Source: Anadara kagoshimensis (lineage: Eukaryota > Mollusca > Bivalvia > Arcoida > Arcidae). From it: a stretch of DNA of 64,000 nt. This document shows, one piece after another, positions 14,201 to 26,189 of this stretch. Location: contig CM037864.1 in assembly GCA_021292105.1 (NCBI GenBank), forward strand, positions 46,173,109 through 46,237,108, given 5' to 3'. The notes below the pieces were generated by a model. The model searched no databases. It saw only the letters and a list, made by a program, of their open reading frames with translations, and was not told the origin of the DNA. Position 1 is the first letter of the stretch; each line of letters opens with the position of its first letter. The position numbers were made by a program, and so were the translations under genes.

Positions 14201-14928
14201 TGATCTATACTCTGACATGATAATGGGAATTCAGAAGTCCCTCATGAAATTCCATCTTATAGCCTAACTGTCAATGTGGACTTATATGTTACAAGTGATA
14301 TTTGATCTATACTCTGTCATGATAATGGGAATTCAAAAGTCCATCATGAAATTCCATCTTATATCCTGTCAGTGTGACCTCATGAGTAACAAGTGATATT
14401 TGATCTATACTCTGACATGATAATGGGAATTCAGAAGTCCCTCATGAAATTCCATCTTATAGCCTAACTGTCAATGTGGACTTATATGTTACAAGTGATA
14501 TTTGATCTATACTCTGTCATGATAATGGGAATTCAAAAGTCCCCATGAAATTCTATCTTATAGCCTAACTGTCAATGTGACCTCATGAGTTACAAGTGAT
14601 AGTTGATCTATACTCTGCCATGATAATGGGAATTCAAAAGTCCCTCATGAAATTCCATCTTATAGCCTAACTGTCAATGTGACCTCATGAGTTACAAGTG
14701 ATATTTGATCTATACTCTGCCATGATAATGGGAATTCAAAAGTCCCTCATGAAATTTCATCTGATGGCCCAACTGTCAATGTGGACAGTTACAAGTGAAA
14801 TTTGATCTATACTCTGCCATGATAATGGGAATTCAAGAATCCCTCATGAAATTCCATCTTATAGCCCAACTGTCAATGTGGACTCATAAGTACCAAGTGA
14901 AATTTGATCTATATATCCAGGCCATGGT

Positions 14929-15430
14929 TTCAGAATCATTTCTTAACCTAAGATTTTCCTTAACTTAAATCTGGCAAATTAAAAACCTTTATAATTTTGT
15001 TAATTGTGAAGATTTTAGGGAATTTAATGTGTCATTTTAAAGATTACATCAAGCTTATGACATCTGCATTTAGTTTTGACAAAAATATTTATTCATAGTT
15101 CCAAAAAGTTTGCTTAATATAAGTTCAGGAAAATCTTAGTTAAAGGATGATTGTTAAACCAGGACCAAGCTTACTAACAAGAATTATATTTCAATGTCTT
15201 CCACTATTGTTGTTACTACAAACATCTATCATTCCTTAACTTAAATCTGGCAAATTTCTAATCTTAATAATTTTGTTAATTTTTATGATAATGAGTTATT
15301 TAAGGTTACATTTTGAAGATAAATTCAAGCTTATAAAATTTGTATTCAGTTTTTGTCAAAAAATGTTAATTTGTTGTTCTGATTGTCAAAATTTGCCAAA
15401 TTTAAAAAATTTCTAAGTTTAGGAATGATT
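14929..15430 (+). repeat. diverged 285-bp tandem duplication
   Basis: Two related blocks begin ccttaacttaaatctggcaa near 14950 and 15235. They run in parallel through 'ataattttgttaatt', 'caagcttat' and a 'cagtttttg'/'tagttttga' tract, ending with an attempt at the same 'aaatcttagttaaaggatgattg'-like tail. It fills most of the gap between the satellite and the exon at 15702. Confidence 0.6.
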
Positions 15431-15701
15431 GTGAAACAGTGGGCCAGGTTCTGTTGTATTTCTTAGGTCCTGGGATGGTCTATATACACAGGTTTGACTT
15501 TATTTCATAGGTGATGTAAGTGGTGTTTATACTTAAGTTATGTGGAAGTTCTTGAAATACAGGTTTTACTGCATTTTGTCAGCTGATGATTTCATCCTAG
15601 AAAATACAAAATTATAAATTTGGCATAAGTGTTTGTGTAAATTTTAGATGTTACTGTTACTATATGAATAATTATGTGTATATTTTCTATATTGTTATCA
15701 G

Positions 15702-15797
15702 GATGGACAATTACCAGCTGATTATATGAAGTTAAGGAACACAGTAGAGATACAAAAAATGTTGTATGATGCTAGGACGCTGGATGTATATGGAAAG
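15702..15797 (+). CDS. penultimate exon, unidentified gene
   Basis: A 96-nt exon, 32 codons in phase 0, starting DGQLPADYMKLRNTVEIQ and ending LDVYGK. The acceptor is 'attgttatcag' at 15691-15701 and the donor 'GTAACA' at 15798. Only this frame is open; the other two hit stops within nine codons. The peptide is hydrophilic, mixed in composition and free of repeats, unlike its surroundings, which argues for a real exon. It joins in phase with the exon at 18610. I do not recognise the family. Upstream exons were not found, so they lie left of the window or are too short to see; in that case the satellite is intronic. Confidence 0.7.
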
Positions 15798-16628
15798 GTA
15801 ACACAATAAAACTTAATATATTTTTTATTATTCCGAAAAAAATACTGTATTTATTTTTTTTGAATTTAGATATTGTGTTTTGCTGTAAACTTAAATATGT
15901 TGTTCATGAAACTTAAAATTAATTATGAATTCCATGATGCAATGTTTTCTTAAGCTGAATCCACAGGAGACTTAAATTCTAACATTTGTTCGTTAAACTT
16001 AAAATTAATTAAAAAATTCCCTGATATTCCCTGATATAATGTTTTCTTAAGCTCAATGATCAGGAGACTTAAACTTTAACATTTGTGTACTTGATGATGG
16101 ATATGTGAGTTTTTTGATGGATTACTCTTCTCTTCAAGACATGTTGCTCATGTCCTGTTTTGATACAGTAGAAACAACACGTTTCTTTATAGCTGTAGGG
16201 CCTTGTTTGTTATGATGATTATGGTGTTATTACATCGTAATTCTTAAATTTGTACTTTGTTAACCATTGAATTCAGTAGAATTTTACACAGCAGTGGGCT
16301 TGATTAAATGAAGTTAATGGTTTATGTAAAGATTCTGTTTGGTTATATAAAGATTTTGTGGTTGACTGTATATAAGTTTAATAATCCAATTTTCTAGTAA
16401 TTTATGGTAAGATAAACTTTATCTAGTCTCAAGGATATCCAAACTCAAAGTCATATACCACTTTGGTTTTTGTGTGATTTGTTTACTGCTTATGAATTGA
16501 AGCATAAACAGTACATACATATTATTACCACTCAAGATGAACATTCTATAGTGTATCCATATTTATTATATAATCTACTCAATAATCCATGTAATACGGT
16601 CATACAATAAAAAGCTATTAAATGAGTG

Positions 16629-16669
16629 TGACGTCATAAAAGCATAAAAGTCATTCCAGAGTGACGTCA
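16629..16669. promoter_or_regulatory. two perfect TGACGTCA palindromes
   Basis: TGACGTCA occurs at 16629-16636 and again at 16662-16669, 33 bp apart (three helical turns). This is the CRE/ATF consensus. The sites lie in the last intron, next to a foldback repeat, so they may belong to a mobile element rather than to an enhancer. Confidence 0.35.
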
Positions 16670-16972
16670 CACAATTGACCTAGTTCACAGTTGTTTGTTT
16701 CATTTGACCCTGTTTGTTGATTCTAATTTAAGCTGATACTTTTGTACTTTTCTTCTAAAAAGAAGAGACATTGTATTTAAATTGAAAATGTTTGTTTTGT
16801 TTTTGTATCCTGCGGACAGACTATTGTTTACTTTTAATATTTCAGCAGGATTACTTTTGGCGCATGTACTTAACGTGAATTTGTTGTGTTTCGGTCAATC
16901 AGCTGTTTTCTTATAATGAGAAGACAAGTTTTAAATCTACGAAAACCCCGTTTTTTATGGGATTATATAATA

Positions 16973-17126
16973 AATAGAATCTTGCATTCATGCTTATGCA
17001 ATACTGAATTTATTAAACTCGTTGAATAATGTTTTATGCAACTCGTCAAGGCTAGTTGCATAAAAAATTATCCAACTCATTTAATAAATTCAATATTACA
17101 TAAACACTCATGTAAGATCCTCTATT
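16973..17126. repeat. foldback palindrome (MITE-like)
   Basis: Arms 16973-17043 and 17054-17126 are imperfect inverted repeats around a 10-nt loop. The left arm starts aatagaatcttgcattc and ends ttttatgcaact. The right arm starts agttgcataaaaaatta and ends gatcctctatt. Match along the roughly 72-nt stem is about four in five by eye. There is no ORF, so it is probably a relic of a non-autonomous DNA element. Confidence 0.65.
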
Positions 17127-17764
17127 GATAAATGCTAATAAAAGTCATACCTTATAAAGAAGTTATCTTGGTGTGGGGGGCATATTTCATAAAAACTTTA
17201 ATTTTTTTATATAAATGCTAATAAAAGTGATACCTTTTTAGGAAGTTATCTTGGTGTGACCAGGGGCATTTGTCAGTGCTTACTTATTGTTCTTGTTACA
17301 TTATACCAATATTCACCATACCAAACCTTATTTTCAATATACACTATACATTTAAACTAATGGGAGAACGCTTAATTAGATTTTTGTCAATGTGACTCTT
17401 CAAAGTACATAGTTATTTATTTAACAAACAACATTCAATTTGTTAATTTGCAAATATTACCTAACTTCACTTAGATTTGGTAAACAAGACAATATATGAT
17501 GTCACAAATTGACCAAATAACAGCTTTACTAATAGCCTGTTTTGTTGGTTAGATTCAGAATTGACAAAATAAAGTCATATATTATAGTTAATTGAAAAGA
17601 AAAACATTCTGCTAAGATCTAATATTCATTAATAAATGCTTCATTTAGTCTTAAAAGTATCAGAAAAATCACTTAAAGTTTTAATGAAAACTGATGCAAG
17701 AACCGTATTTGTTATAGTGGAAGTTGGAAGGATATCCCTGCTTAAGTTGATTTAGAAACATTGT

Positions 17765-17932
17765 TTAAGTGTGACAGGGGTGGCATTGTTTTATGTGACA
17801 GGGGTGACATTGTTTTAGTGTGAAAGGGGTGACATTGTTTAAGTGTGACAGGGGCACATGGTTTTAGTGTGACAGGGGTCACATTGTTTAAGTGTGACAG
17901 GGATGACATTGTTTAAGTGTGACAGGGAAGTA
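17765..17932 (+). repeat. 25-bp minisatellite, about seven copies
   Basis: The unit is close to 'tgtgacaggggtgacattgt' plus 'ttaag'. Successive copies vary (gtgaaagggg, 'ggggcacatgg', 'gggatgacatt'). It lies in the last intron of the unidentified gene. A minus-strand ORF across it is a repeat by-product. Confidence 0.8.
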
Positions 17933-18609
17933 TTCGAAATAATACAGTTTGGAGTGAACATTAAAGAATGCTGAAAAGGAGATTTATTTATATAATATTT
18001 GCTGGGTGAAAATTCTGCGAAATCCCAAATTGGACATTTTGTGTTGGTGTAATTTTCATGAGACAATTGAAAGTAGAATTATATTTTCGCAATCTGATTA
18101 CTGCAGAAGTTATTCACATTCCACACTACAAACAGATAGTCAAACTCTGATGGGTAAAAGCCATGTAGAAAACCACATATAGTATAAACTTTATCAGTGG
18201 CTACCTGGTTTTAATGGCCACCTTGTAATAATAGTCTTAGGCTTGGTGACATATCCCTGGGTAACATTTAATATTGTTTTTTAGGTTACTATTTAATAAT
18301 TTGATTTTAGTTTAGTATTCTGTGATTATTCCATCTTTTAAGATGTATGAAGACCCTAAATTAGGTCATGAATTTTGACAATTATTGTGGAACCAAGTTA
18401 GGATGTGATCTTTGAACATAATTAGCAAACCAAGCTAGCACAGTGTCAGTAAATTTTTATCAATCATTACCAGTATCAAACTAATTTTGTAGAGTAATTT
18501 GTAAATCAGGTTTGTTCTTGTTCTGTTGCAGTGTGATTTTGTGGCTAGTTTTTGTTGATTCATTATTAAACATGTTATTTTGCTAGTAACAGTATGATTT
18601 GTTTTACAG

Positions 18610-18684
18610 AGAGGTCCACCACTTGGAGCTTGGCCAGATGGTGCAAAACGTGTCCCACCAGATGCAGACCAGATACCAATGTAG
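18610..18684 (+). CDS. terminal exon, unidentified gene
   Basis: A 75-nt terminal exon after acceptor 'tgttttacag'. It encodes RGPPLGAWPDGAKRVPPDAD, then QIPM, and stops at TAG 18682-18684. It is in phase with the exon at 15702-15797, giving a 56-residue C-terminus that is proline-rich at its end. No membrane segment or known motif is visible. The peptide is compositionally normal and has good splice context, so I consider it a real gene end. RNA evidence is lacking. Confidence 0.7.
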   Translation, partial: RGPPLGAWPDGAKRVPPDADQIPM

Positions 18685-19730
18685 AGCACCGAAGTACAAG
18701 AAGAAAATATTGTTACAAGTTGTGATATTTATAAGACACTTAATCCTGTTAACATTTTACTCCTGATGACCCTCTAAACTGTGCTGTCTGCAATATTTGT
18801 GCACCATTTTGAATTTTTGTTATTATTCATATTTAAGGCACAGATGGATAACTGGATCTCAGCTACAGGGGAGATCACTGACAGTCTTATGTGTATAGGT
18901 TACCTATAATAATGTCTTGGCAACAGGGGAGATAACTAACAATCTGTGCATATATGTTACATCTAACCTCTTATAACAAGACATGTATACTCAACTTGAG
19001 CAAAATATTGCCTTTGATGTGGTCCTAATTTTTAAATAGTGTGATATTCCTTTCAAGTTTATTTTTAAGGGTTTGGTGATCATTGGCAAAGGAGATGCCC
19101 ATATAAGTAAGAGTCGCTGCTTTCTTATAGAGTGTTTGTTCACCAAGGAGAACAAGTTGTATATAAGGGGCTGTAAAATTTTTGTCCTTTATAAACAGGT
19201 GTAATTTATATAAAGGTTAAAATGTTTAAAAATGTGACCACAGGTCAGATCTTTGTTAGTTATAGGTTTGAATGTCACTTGATAAAGTATGATTTACTAT
19301 GACAATTATAAACCCTGGTTAGATGCCATTCCTGAATCCTAAAAACAACGATCTACATCATTGTTATTAGTACTTCTTGTAGGGCCAGTAAAATTAAAAT
19401 GAAGTTATGTTTGAGATTATTTTTTATATAACCATATTTTAAAAACAAACAGACTGAAAATTTATTTTCTACTTTTGATTTTATTTCTGACACAGTATAT
19501 AACCTTTATGAGTCTGAGGTCAGGGAACTATTGATTTTACATTGGTTCCCCTTGATATTTAAATTTCAGATGAACCTGCTGTTTGGTTTTTTTCAGGATA
19601 ATAATATTACTTTTTCTATATGATAACATGGTTGAACATGGACCATTCATTGTTGATATTGGACTTTTAAAACATATGTGGGACCTGCCAAAAAATAGAA
19701 ATAGGCCCTGGACCTTCCATTACAAAACAT

Positions 19731-19985
19731 AATTTTGATCCACTGAGTGTAATTAAGTGTTTTGTGCTTGGATTTTGATGTTCAGCTTCAGGTTTGACCA
19801 CTTCAAATATTTTTTTGTATTTTAAGAAAAAGACTTTTGAAGTATTACGGATGTAATATGATTTTGAACCACTGAGTATAATTAAGTGCTTTGTGCTTGG
19901 ATTTTGATGTTCAGTTTCAAGTTTGACCACTTCAAATATTTCTTTGTATTTTAAGAAGAAAAAAAGACTTTTGAATAATTGTGGA
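19731..19985 (+). repeat. 126-bp tandem duplication
   Basis: Two adjacent copies share 'attaagtg(t/c)tttgtgcttgg', 'gattttgatgttcag' and 'tttgaccacttcaaatattt'. They start near 19731 and 19857 and differ at roughly one base in ten. It lies in the probable 3' UTR. Confidence 0.75.
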
Positions 19986-20441
19986 GGTAATAGGATATGA
20001 TTAATCTACTGCATTTTAGAAAGTAGTCATGAGACGATACACTCCCTCCCTTCAATATCAACCTATTCATAGAAACTAATAACTCTATTACTTTTTTTCT
20101 TACTTTTTTATCCAAGCACAACCACATAAGAAAATACATGTATATCTACCTGAAGAATGGCACTATTTTTTTGTGACACTTACTTCAATGTTTAATTAAA
20201 AATATAAATCTGGAATTATTAGGATGTATACCTCATTCTAGATTTGAAATCTTTTTATATAACTGTTTGAAAATTTGAAATTAACGAAAAAAAAAAAAAA
20301 CATCTTCACTAATATTAATTTAATGTCTTTGACAAAACTTACCTGTATATGTCATATTAAGGACATTGACATTTGCTTTAAGGGGTTAACATTAATAACA
20401 AAACTATATAATTTCAATATGTTTGATATATAACATAAATT

Positions 20442-20447
20442 AATAAA
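20442..20447 (+). terminator. AATAAA polyadenylation signal candidate
   Basis: First canonical AATAAA downstream of the TAG at 18682. It would end a 3' UTR of about 1.8 kb. Cleavage position is not determinable from sequence alone. Confidence 0.35.
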
Positions 20448-23015
20448 GAATTTGACTCAGGTTACAAATTTACATTGACAATAATAGTTGGCCTGTTATT
20501 AAACTTAACAAACTGTATATCGCTTTAGATCATTTGACTTAAAGCTTAAAGGTTCAGATGAACTGTTGTCATTTTTGTAATGCTTATCTTGTCTGTCTGT
20601 AATCTTTATTACATTCCATTTTAATCTTCTCCTTTAAAACAACCGGGCCAAATTAAAAGGTATTTAAATGTCTAGGTGATGGGCTTTTCAGATTGGCACT
20701 AATAAAAGGGTTTTGTCCCCATGGGGTCCAAAGAATTAGAAATAGTGAAACTTTTTAAAAAAAAATCAAAATGCACAAGATATCTCAAACTTTACATCCA
20801 TATAACATGTAGTTTGTTTCTAATTTGCACATCTGAGTTATAGGACCAAATTAAGGAAACTGCCATGTGCCCCCCCCCCCCCTAAAATTGCCATTTCAAA
20901 GATACAAGATAATTTTTCTCTAAAACTCTTATTTAAAAAAACCAGAAGAATTTTTACTCCAAAACTGTGAAGGTTACAGAAATAATTCACCAGTAAAAGA
21001 CTTAGGCAGTATATAGAGTTGAAGTCTGCTGGTTGAGATGATTAGTTTTAGACAATGTAAACAGACTTATTGATGGTAGTGTATCATTATAGTTTGGTTT
21101 GTTAAGTAGACATTGTGATTGATAACATACAGACAGATTATAATGATTTACACTTTGTTTACTTATATCAAATATCACCCAGCCTTGTATATATTATATC
21201 ATACAAACAAGATACAACTCACACCATACATTATAATGTCCCTTACTATTGCCAAACTATTGGTTCTGATGGAAATCTGGCTACTTTTGACATAAAATCT
21301 ATGTTTTCTCTGGATGATATACACGTATATGACACAGATAATCTAGATTTGATCTATGAGCCAGGAAATGTGGTCGTATAGCCGCAGTCTTACTGATCCT
21401 GATTTAAGTGGTATGCCTAGAAGTTCTCCATATTGACACTACATCATCTACGGACATTTCTATATTAACATAGGCTAACATATTTGTTGAAACCTAAAGC
21501 TTTTTTCATTTAATTTGTATTATTATTTGTAAATCCTGTTTGTATGAACTTATTAATATTGCTGGACATGAAGTATTGACAATTTGTCGAAACCTATAGC
21601 TTTTTTTCATCGAATGAATTTATTATTATATGTAAAATCTTATTAAATCTTATTTGATTTGAATGTTTTTGTTTGCATTAAAACAACAGGATGTAAAATT
21701 TGTTGAAGCTAATACTTTTTTCATCAAATTAGTTATATTATAACTTGTATAAACCTGTCTGATGTGAGTTTTGTACAGGATGTCATGATTTTTGTAGTGC
21801 TATTTTGAATTCTTCATTCCATAGTCAGTGCCTTAAAAGTTAGTAAAAACAATTCTATCTGTAGTAGGACTATTATGAATGTTATTTATTTTGTCTTTCA
21901 TTGGTATTTGTAATTTTGTTTCTTTTTTATTTTTTTCACCACTTACTTATCTATAGTTGAGTGTCTAACTTGTATAAATATTGTTGATATTATGAATTTT
22001 TACTTGTTGACATTAGACAAACAGTTATCTATAGATAGCTCACAATGTGAAGGCAAGGAGTCTATTTTAATAGGTGTGAATATAACTCTGTTATTATGGT
22101 TCATGAGGTTTAGATTTGTCCATGTTTATAAACACTCTGCCATCAGATTTTGAACAAACCTTTATAGTGTAATAGATTTTGAACAAAACTTTATAGTGTA
22201 ACAGCATTGTTCACAGACACAGACTTCTGCTGCTTTTCAACAATCAGTTTTAGTTAAAATTAAAATATAATAAACCCCAATTATATATGTTCAATTTGTG
22301 GACTAGAAATTTGTTTTATTGTGAAATGTTGATGACTATGGTTCAAATTGGAAAAGACAATTTCCTGAATTTGAAATGTGTAATTAAAAGGTCTTGAATT
22401 TTGGATTTGTCTTAAAAACTCACTGAACTTATTTAGACAAATTACTACTAGAAGTTTTCAGATATTATCCAAATAGATTTCCACTATGTGATAAAGCAAT
22501 CTTAAAACATAAGGCCATATATAAACACATTTATTGTCAGTTTTCAGAGTTTTCACTTTGATTTTGGGATTGCGATTTGGACATTGATTGGCATATATAT
22601 TTGTGCTTTAATTTCTTTTTATCATGTTATTAATTATCAAATGGCATTTGTATTGTTGTTTGTAAGATATTTGCTCAAATATATTTTATTAGAAATTTTA
22701 TCATTTTTAGAAGTGATAATTATATATCCTAACTGTGATAATCGATTTTTCATTTTCATAGTTTTTTCATTGTTACCCCTTTAATTACCAATAGAATGGC
22801 CAATTTATTTTGATATTTGGGACATACCACTTGTTGTTAGGGAGTGACATATAAATTATTGCAGAGTATTTGTTTGTTTTTTATAGATTTTTATTTATTT
22901 CAGTGTCTTATTTCTACATATAAGTATTAATCTTTCATGTGTATGGATGCATGTTAAACTATAATTGAATTTAATATATTTAACCTTTTACAATCTTATA
23001 CAGTTTTATTCTTTG

Positions 23016-23021
23016 AATAAA
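23016..23021 (+). terminator. distal AATAAA polyadenylation signal candidate
   Basis: AATAAA followed within 50 bp by a T/GT-rich tract (cttgtttgaatgttggg), the arrangement expected for animal poly(A) sites. It would be an alternative distal end for the unidentified gene. Confidence 0.35.
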
Positions 23022-23429
23022 ATTTTAAAATATTACCTTTTTTTCTTGTTTGAATGTTGGGTGGAGTAAAAATCTGGTGTCACACACACACACACATTTA
23101 CCCTAGTTTGTCAGTTTTTTTAGATTGTAATTTAGACATGGATTAGTATTATGTTATTAAAGTTATTGAAGGGATTAACAAATCCTAATAACTAATCATC
23201 TAATCCTCTATACAATACTAAATGAATTGATTTAAAGCCATTTGGTGGTGACATCCCTTTATGGGCCCATTCTTCTAAAAGTTATCATCAGCATTTTAAT
23301 GTTAAAAACAATGCTAAATACCAGATAAGTAAATTTCTTATGTTCTCGAACGTCACTAACCTCAATTTTTGAAAGTTGAGCAGTTTTTTTAATAGAATGG
23401 ATCACAAATGGATTCTCGTCATGATACCA

Positions 23430-24110
23430 CGTCGCTTTATTCAGATGAAGCGCGGATGCAGAACAGGGATGCATCTGGAGAACAAACTGTCATTAAATCT
23501 TTAAAGTCCACATACAGATATATAGATGACGTTCTATCTCTTAATTATCCTCAATTTTGGATTTTGTGAATGACACCTATTCTAGTGAGCTTAAAATAAA
23601 AGATGCAACTCCTCGACTTCTGCTTCATATTTAGACTTATACTTAAAGCATGGTACCGTTGAAGCTATATAACAAACTTGATGGCTACAATTTTTCTATT
23701 GTCAACTTTCTTTTTCTATGCAGCAATATACCTGCTTCTCCTGCTTATGGTGTAATTGCTTTAATTACAGTTTGAAACGTTATAGCTAAAAGTCTGTCCT
23801 CACTACGAACACTTTATACAATGAATCAAGATGCTTGCAAATAAATTGTTAATTTAAAGGTATTGCAAGCATAGGCTTATCAAAGACCTTAAAAGTTCTA
23901 TATTCGTCATCACAATATGGTTGATAAGTCAGTCTCAGTATCCATGATGGTCCTTGATATATTTGAGTTCCCATTATTCCATGTTCTTTTCATTCCCAAT
24001 CCTTATTTTATACCTAGCGGGTGTAGCTAGCTGTACAAGGGGCGCTAACCCTGTTTCAGCGTCCGGTCTCACTTCCCTGCTGGAGGTGTTTTGATCGTTT
24101 TCAAAGGCTT
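23430..24110 (+). pseudogene. decayed reverse-transcriptase fragment with YIDD box
   Basis: The codons for RYIDDVLSL (23516 onward) are the catalytic motif C of a reverse transcriptase. Further on come degenerate matches to the C-terminal region also seen at 50925-51389 ('tttctattgtcaactttc', 'agcaatatacctgcttctcc'). Frameshifts and stops are frequent. The non-coding 3' tail ('ggtgtagctagct', 'cccctgctggaggtg') follows and is damaged after about 24080. The copy is 5'-truncated. Confidence 0.7.
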
Positions 24111-24450
24111 TACTTTGATTTTTGTATAACGATTTGAACAAGGACATTTATCTTTGTTTTGATAATCACTCAATTACACTACATAAACCTGTTGTAGAAG
24201 TTTGGATTAAGTGAAAGATTATTGAAGATGCTAAGTAAATTACATAAGTTGACGTTTTCCTTTAAAAAGGTATGCTAGAAACTCACGACGTAAACCTAAA
24301 TTCTAAATGTTCCGAACAAACATTATGGGGTATTGATCAAATGGTACACTGACAGACCCCTTGTAGCGGTTTTATTTGAGAACGACACAACAAATAATCT
24401 AACGAAATGTATTGTTTTAACGGTTCAAAAGTGTTTTGTAACATACAGAT

Positions 24451-24890
24451 AAAAAACATACCTATCCATGTCCGAATCACAATCCATTGGCAAAGCAAAA
24501 ACTTTGGAACCGACACGTTAGACTAGACACATGGACTCCAACCATGGAAGTGAGCCCAGGTGCTCCGGAAGGGTAAGCACCTCCTGTTTTCCTGTTTAGT
24601 TAGCTACACCCACCACTTGTGTAATCTAAATTGTGTGGAAGGAACATGGAACTAAGGGACGTCAAATATATCCAGGGCAATCCTGGACACAGAGACATCA
24701 AATTTATCAACAACACTGTAATGACGGCCATAAAACTTTTTGATAATTGATAAGCCTAGGCTTGAAATATCCCTGAGTCAACAATTTATTTGCAAACAGC
24801 ATGGTTCGTTGTACAAAATCCCCGCAGTGGGAACAAGCTCTACCATAGCGTATTAATTGGGAAACAAATGCGGTAGAAGCAGACCTTTTT
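24451..24890 (-). pseudogene. reverse-transcriptase element, 3' fragment
   Basis: Read on the minus strand it is the C-terminal RT part followed by the 3' tail. On the plus strand the tail begins 'aacatacctatccatgtccg', then 'ggtgctccggaagggtaagc' and 'cctgtttagttagctacacc'. Coding remains run from about 24660 to 24880 (plus-strand 'gtcaaatatatccagggcaa'). It is 5'-truncated and disrupted, and faces the fragment at 23430-24110. Confidence 0.7.
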
Positions 24891-26189
24891 TCAAGATAAT
24901 ACGGAAATGAATAGTCTAATGCAATTAAGGTACTTATCAACCCATCGAATCAAATGTTACTATGAGAATCAAATGCTAAATTAAATATAAAGTGCAACCC
25001 GTATGTCTTATATAGGGGATTAGGTAATCATACGTATATCGTCACTGTATTCTTTTTCAATCCGAGTACTAGCTCATCAAATAATACCTTTGAGGGTAAT
25101 TTGCGAGGCGTATAGCAATTTAACGTTTCTTTCATGATAATTGCTCATCATACACAATTTGCCAGCGAATCCCTATATACAAAATGCAATTATATTTTTG
25201 ATTAGTATTGGTACTTCTAAAACAAAACAACTAAGCGTGATCTCAGCTTTAATGTGAATATATCAAATAAATATGATATACAAAAACGTTAATAAAGCAT
25301 TTTGCCAATATGTATGTACCTTGTCCTATCAAGAATACACATTGAAACCTTTAAATGTATTGACTGTCAAAACTATGTTATTTATGACGAACGTATGATA
25401 TCTAAGAAAACCAGGTCACAAGTACGTATTTTGTTTCAAGATGTATCGACCTAGTTTTTACAACATCCAACATTAGACACATAAAGAAACATTGATATTA
25501 TTGATACAATTCATTATTTATTTCATTTGAACAGGTGCTTCCTTTGAGTAGACACATTAATTCTTGTAAGAAAATTGTAAGAAAATGAAACATAAATTAT
25601 TATATACCCTAAGGGTTTTCTAAGCATTTATTTCTTTAAATTCTAGAGTGTCATACATGTACTTCAAGTGTTGTTATCCTGTACATTGTTCTGTCTTTAT
25701 ACAATTTATAAAAACCTAATGCTGCATACATTAGTAATTACATTAAAATTAAATACTAGTATAGATATTGTAGCTTAAAGGGGTTTACAAGTAGGGTTCA
25801 ATGCAAAGAAATGTTCCATGATGATATTTTTATATTGAGTTTTAACGTCATAAGGAAATTAGAAAAACATGGTTTTGATATTATGGATTTTAATTGGCAT
25901 TTTAGATTCTCTGTGGCAAGATGACTATATGCTCTGGAGGATGAAGAGAAATAAAAATAACATTTTGAAAAATGATATCGGACAAAAACCATTCTAGTAC
26001 AAAGGAGCTACGGGAATTGTAGTGACATTTTAGGTCCTCCGTGGCAAGATTACCTATTCATTTTAGTACACACAGGCTACTGATGTTTAAATAAACATGA
26101 AAATGATAAATTTATTACTGATGTTTTATACAATCTTTATAGGAATGCGTTAATCAGATGAAACCTATTCTAATGCCTTCACTGATCCA
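24891..26189. other. AT-rich stretch between element fragments
   Basis: No gene or clear repeat is visible. A minus ORF at 25798-25992 and a plus block around 25890-26045 share 'ttttaga/g...tccgtggcaagat' twice, a hint of a small internal duplication. Confidence 0.35.

Larger units (their letters stand above)
5393..14928 (+). repeat. 9.5 kb satellite of about 102-bp monomers
   Basis: The monomer carries 'gatatttgatctatactctg', 'catgataatgggaattca', 'tcatgaaattccatctta' and 'gcctaactgtcaatgtg'. Neighbouring copies are spaced 101-102 bp, for example caatgtgg at 5491, 5593 and 5694, so there are roughly 93 monomers. Variants include a 'cttgttattattatgtgg' linker, an 'atgagttcattagttacaag' insertion and shortened monomers. 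Higher-order repeats are listed separately. Small ORFs of 67-99 codons recur at the same place in each higher-order unit and are by-products of the repeat. Tandem satellites of this size are usually heterochromatic or intronic. Confidence 0.95.
15798..18609 (+). other. last intron of the unidentified gene
   Basis: A 2.8 kb intron with GT...AG borders (donor 15798, acceptor 'tgttttacag' ending 18609). It carries two CRE-like palindromes, a foldback palindrome and a 25-bp minisatellite, listed separately. No ORF in it resembles a protein. Confidence 0.65.
18685..23021 (+). other. 3' UTR / downstream flank
   Basis: AT-rich sequence after the TAG. AATAAA occurs at 20442-20447, 20701-20706, 22269-22274 and 23016-23021. 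The first would give a 3' UTR of about 1.8 kb. The last, followed by the GT-rich tract 'cttgtttgaatgttgggtgg', would give about 4.3 kb. An 88-codon ORF at 21115-21381 has no recognisable domain. A 13-C run lies at 20870-20882. Confidence 0.4.

Noticed and set aside
21115-21381. 88-codon ORF as a separate gene
   Set aside because: It lies in the probable 3' UTR, has AT-driven composition and no recognised domain. Kept only as a note.
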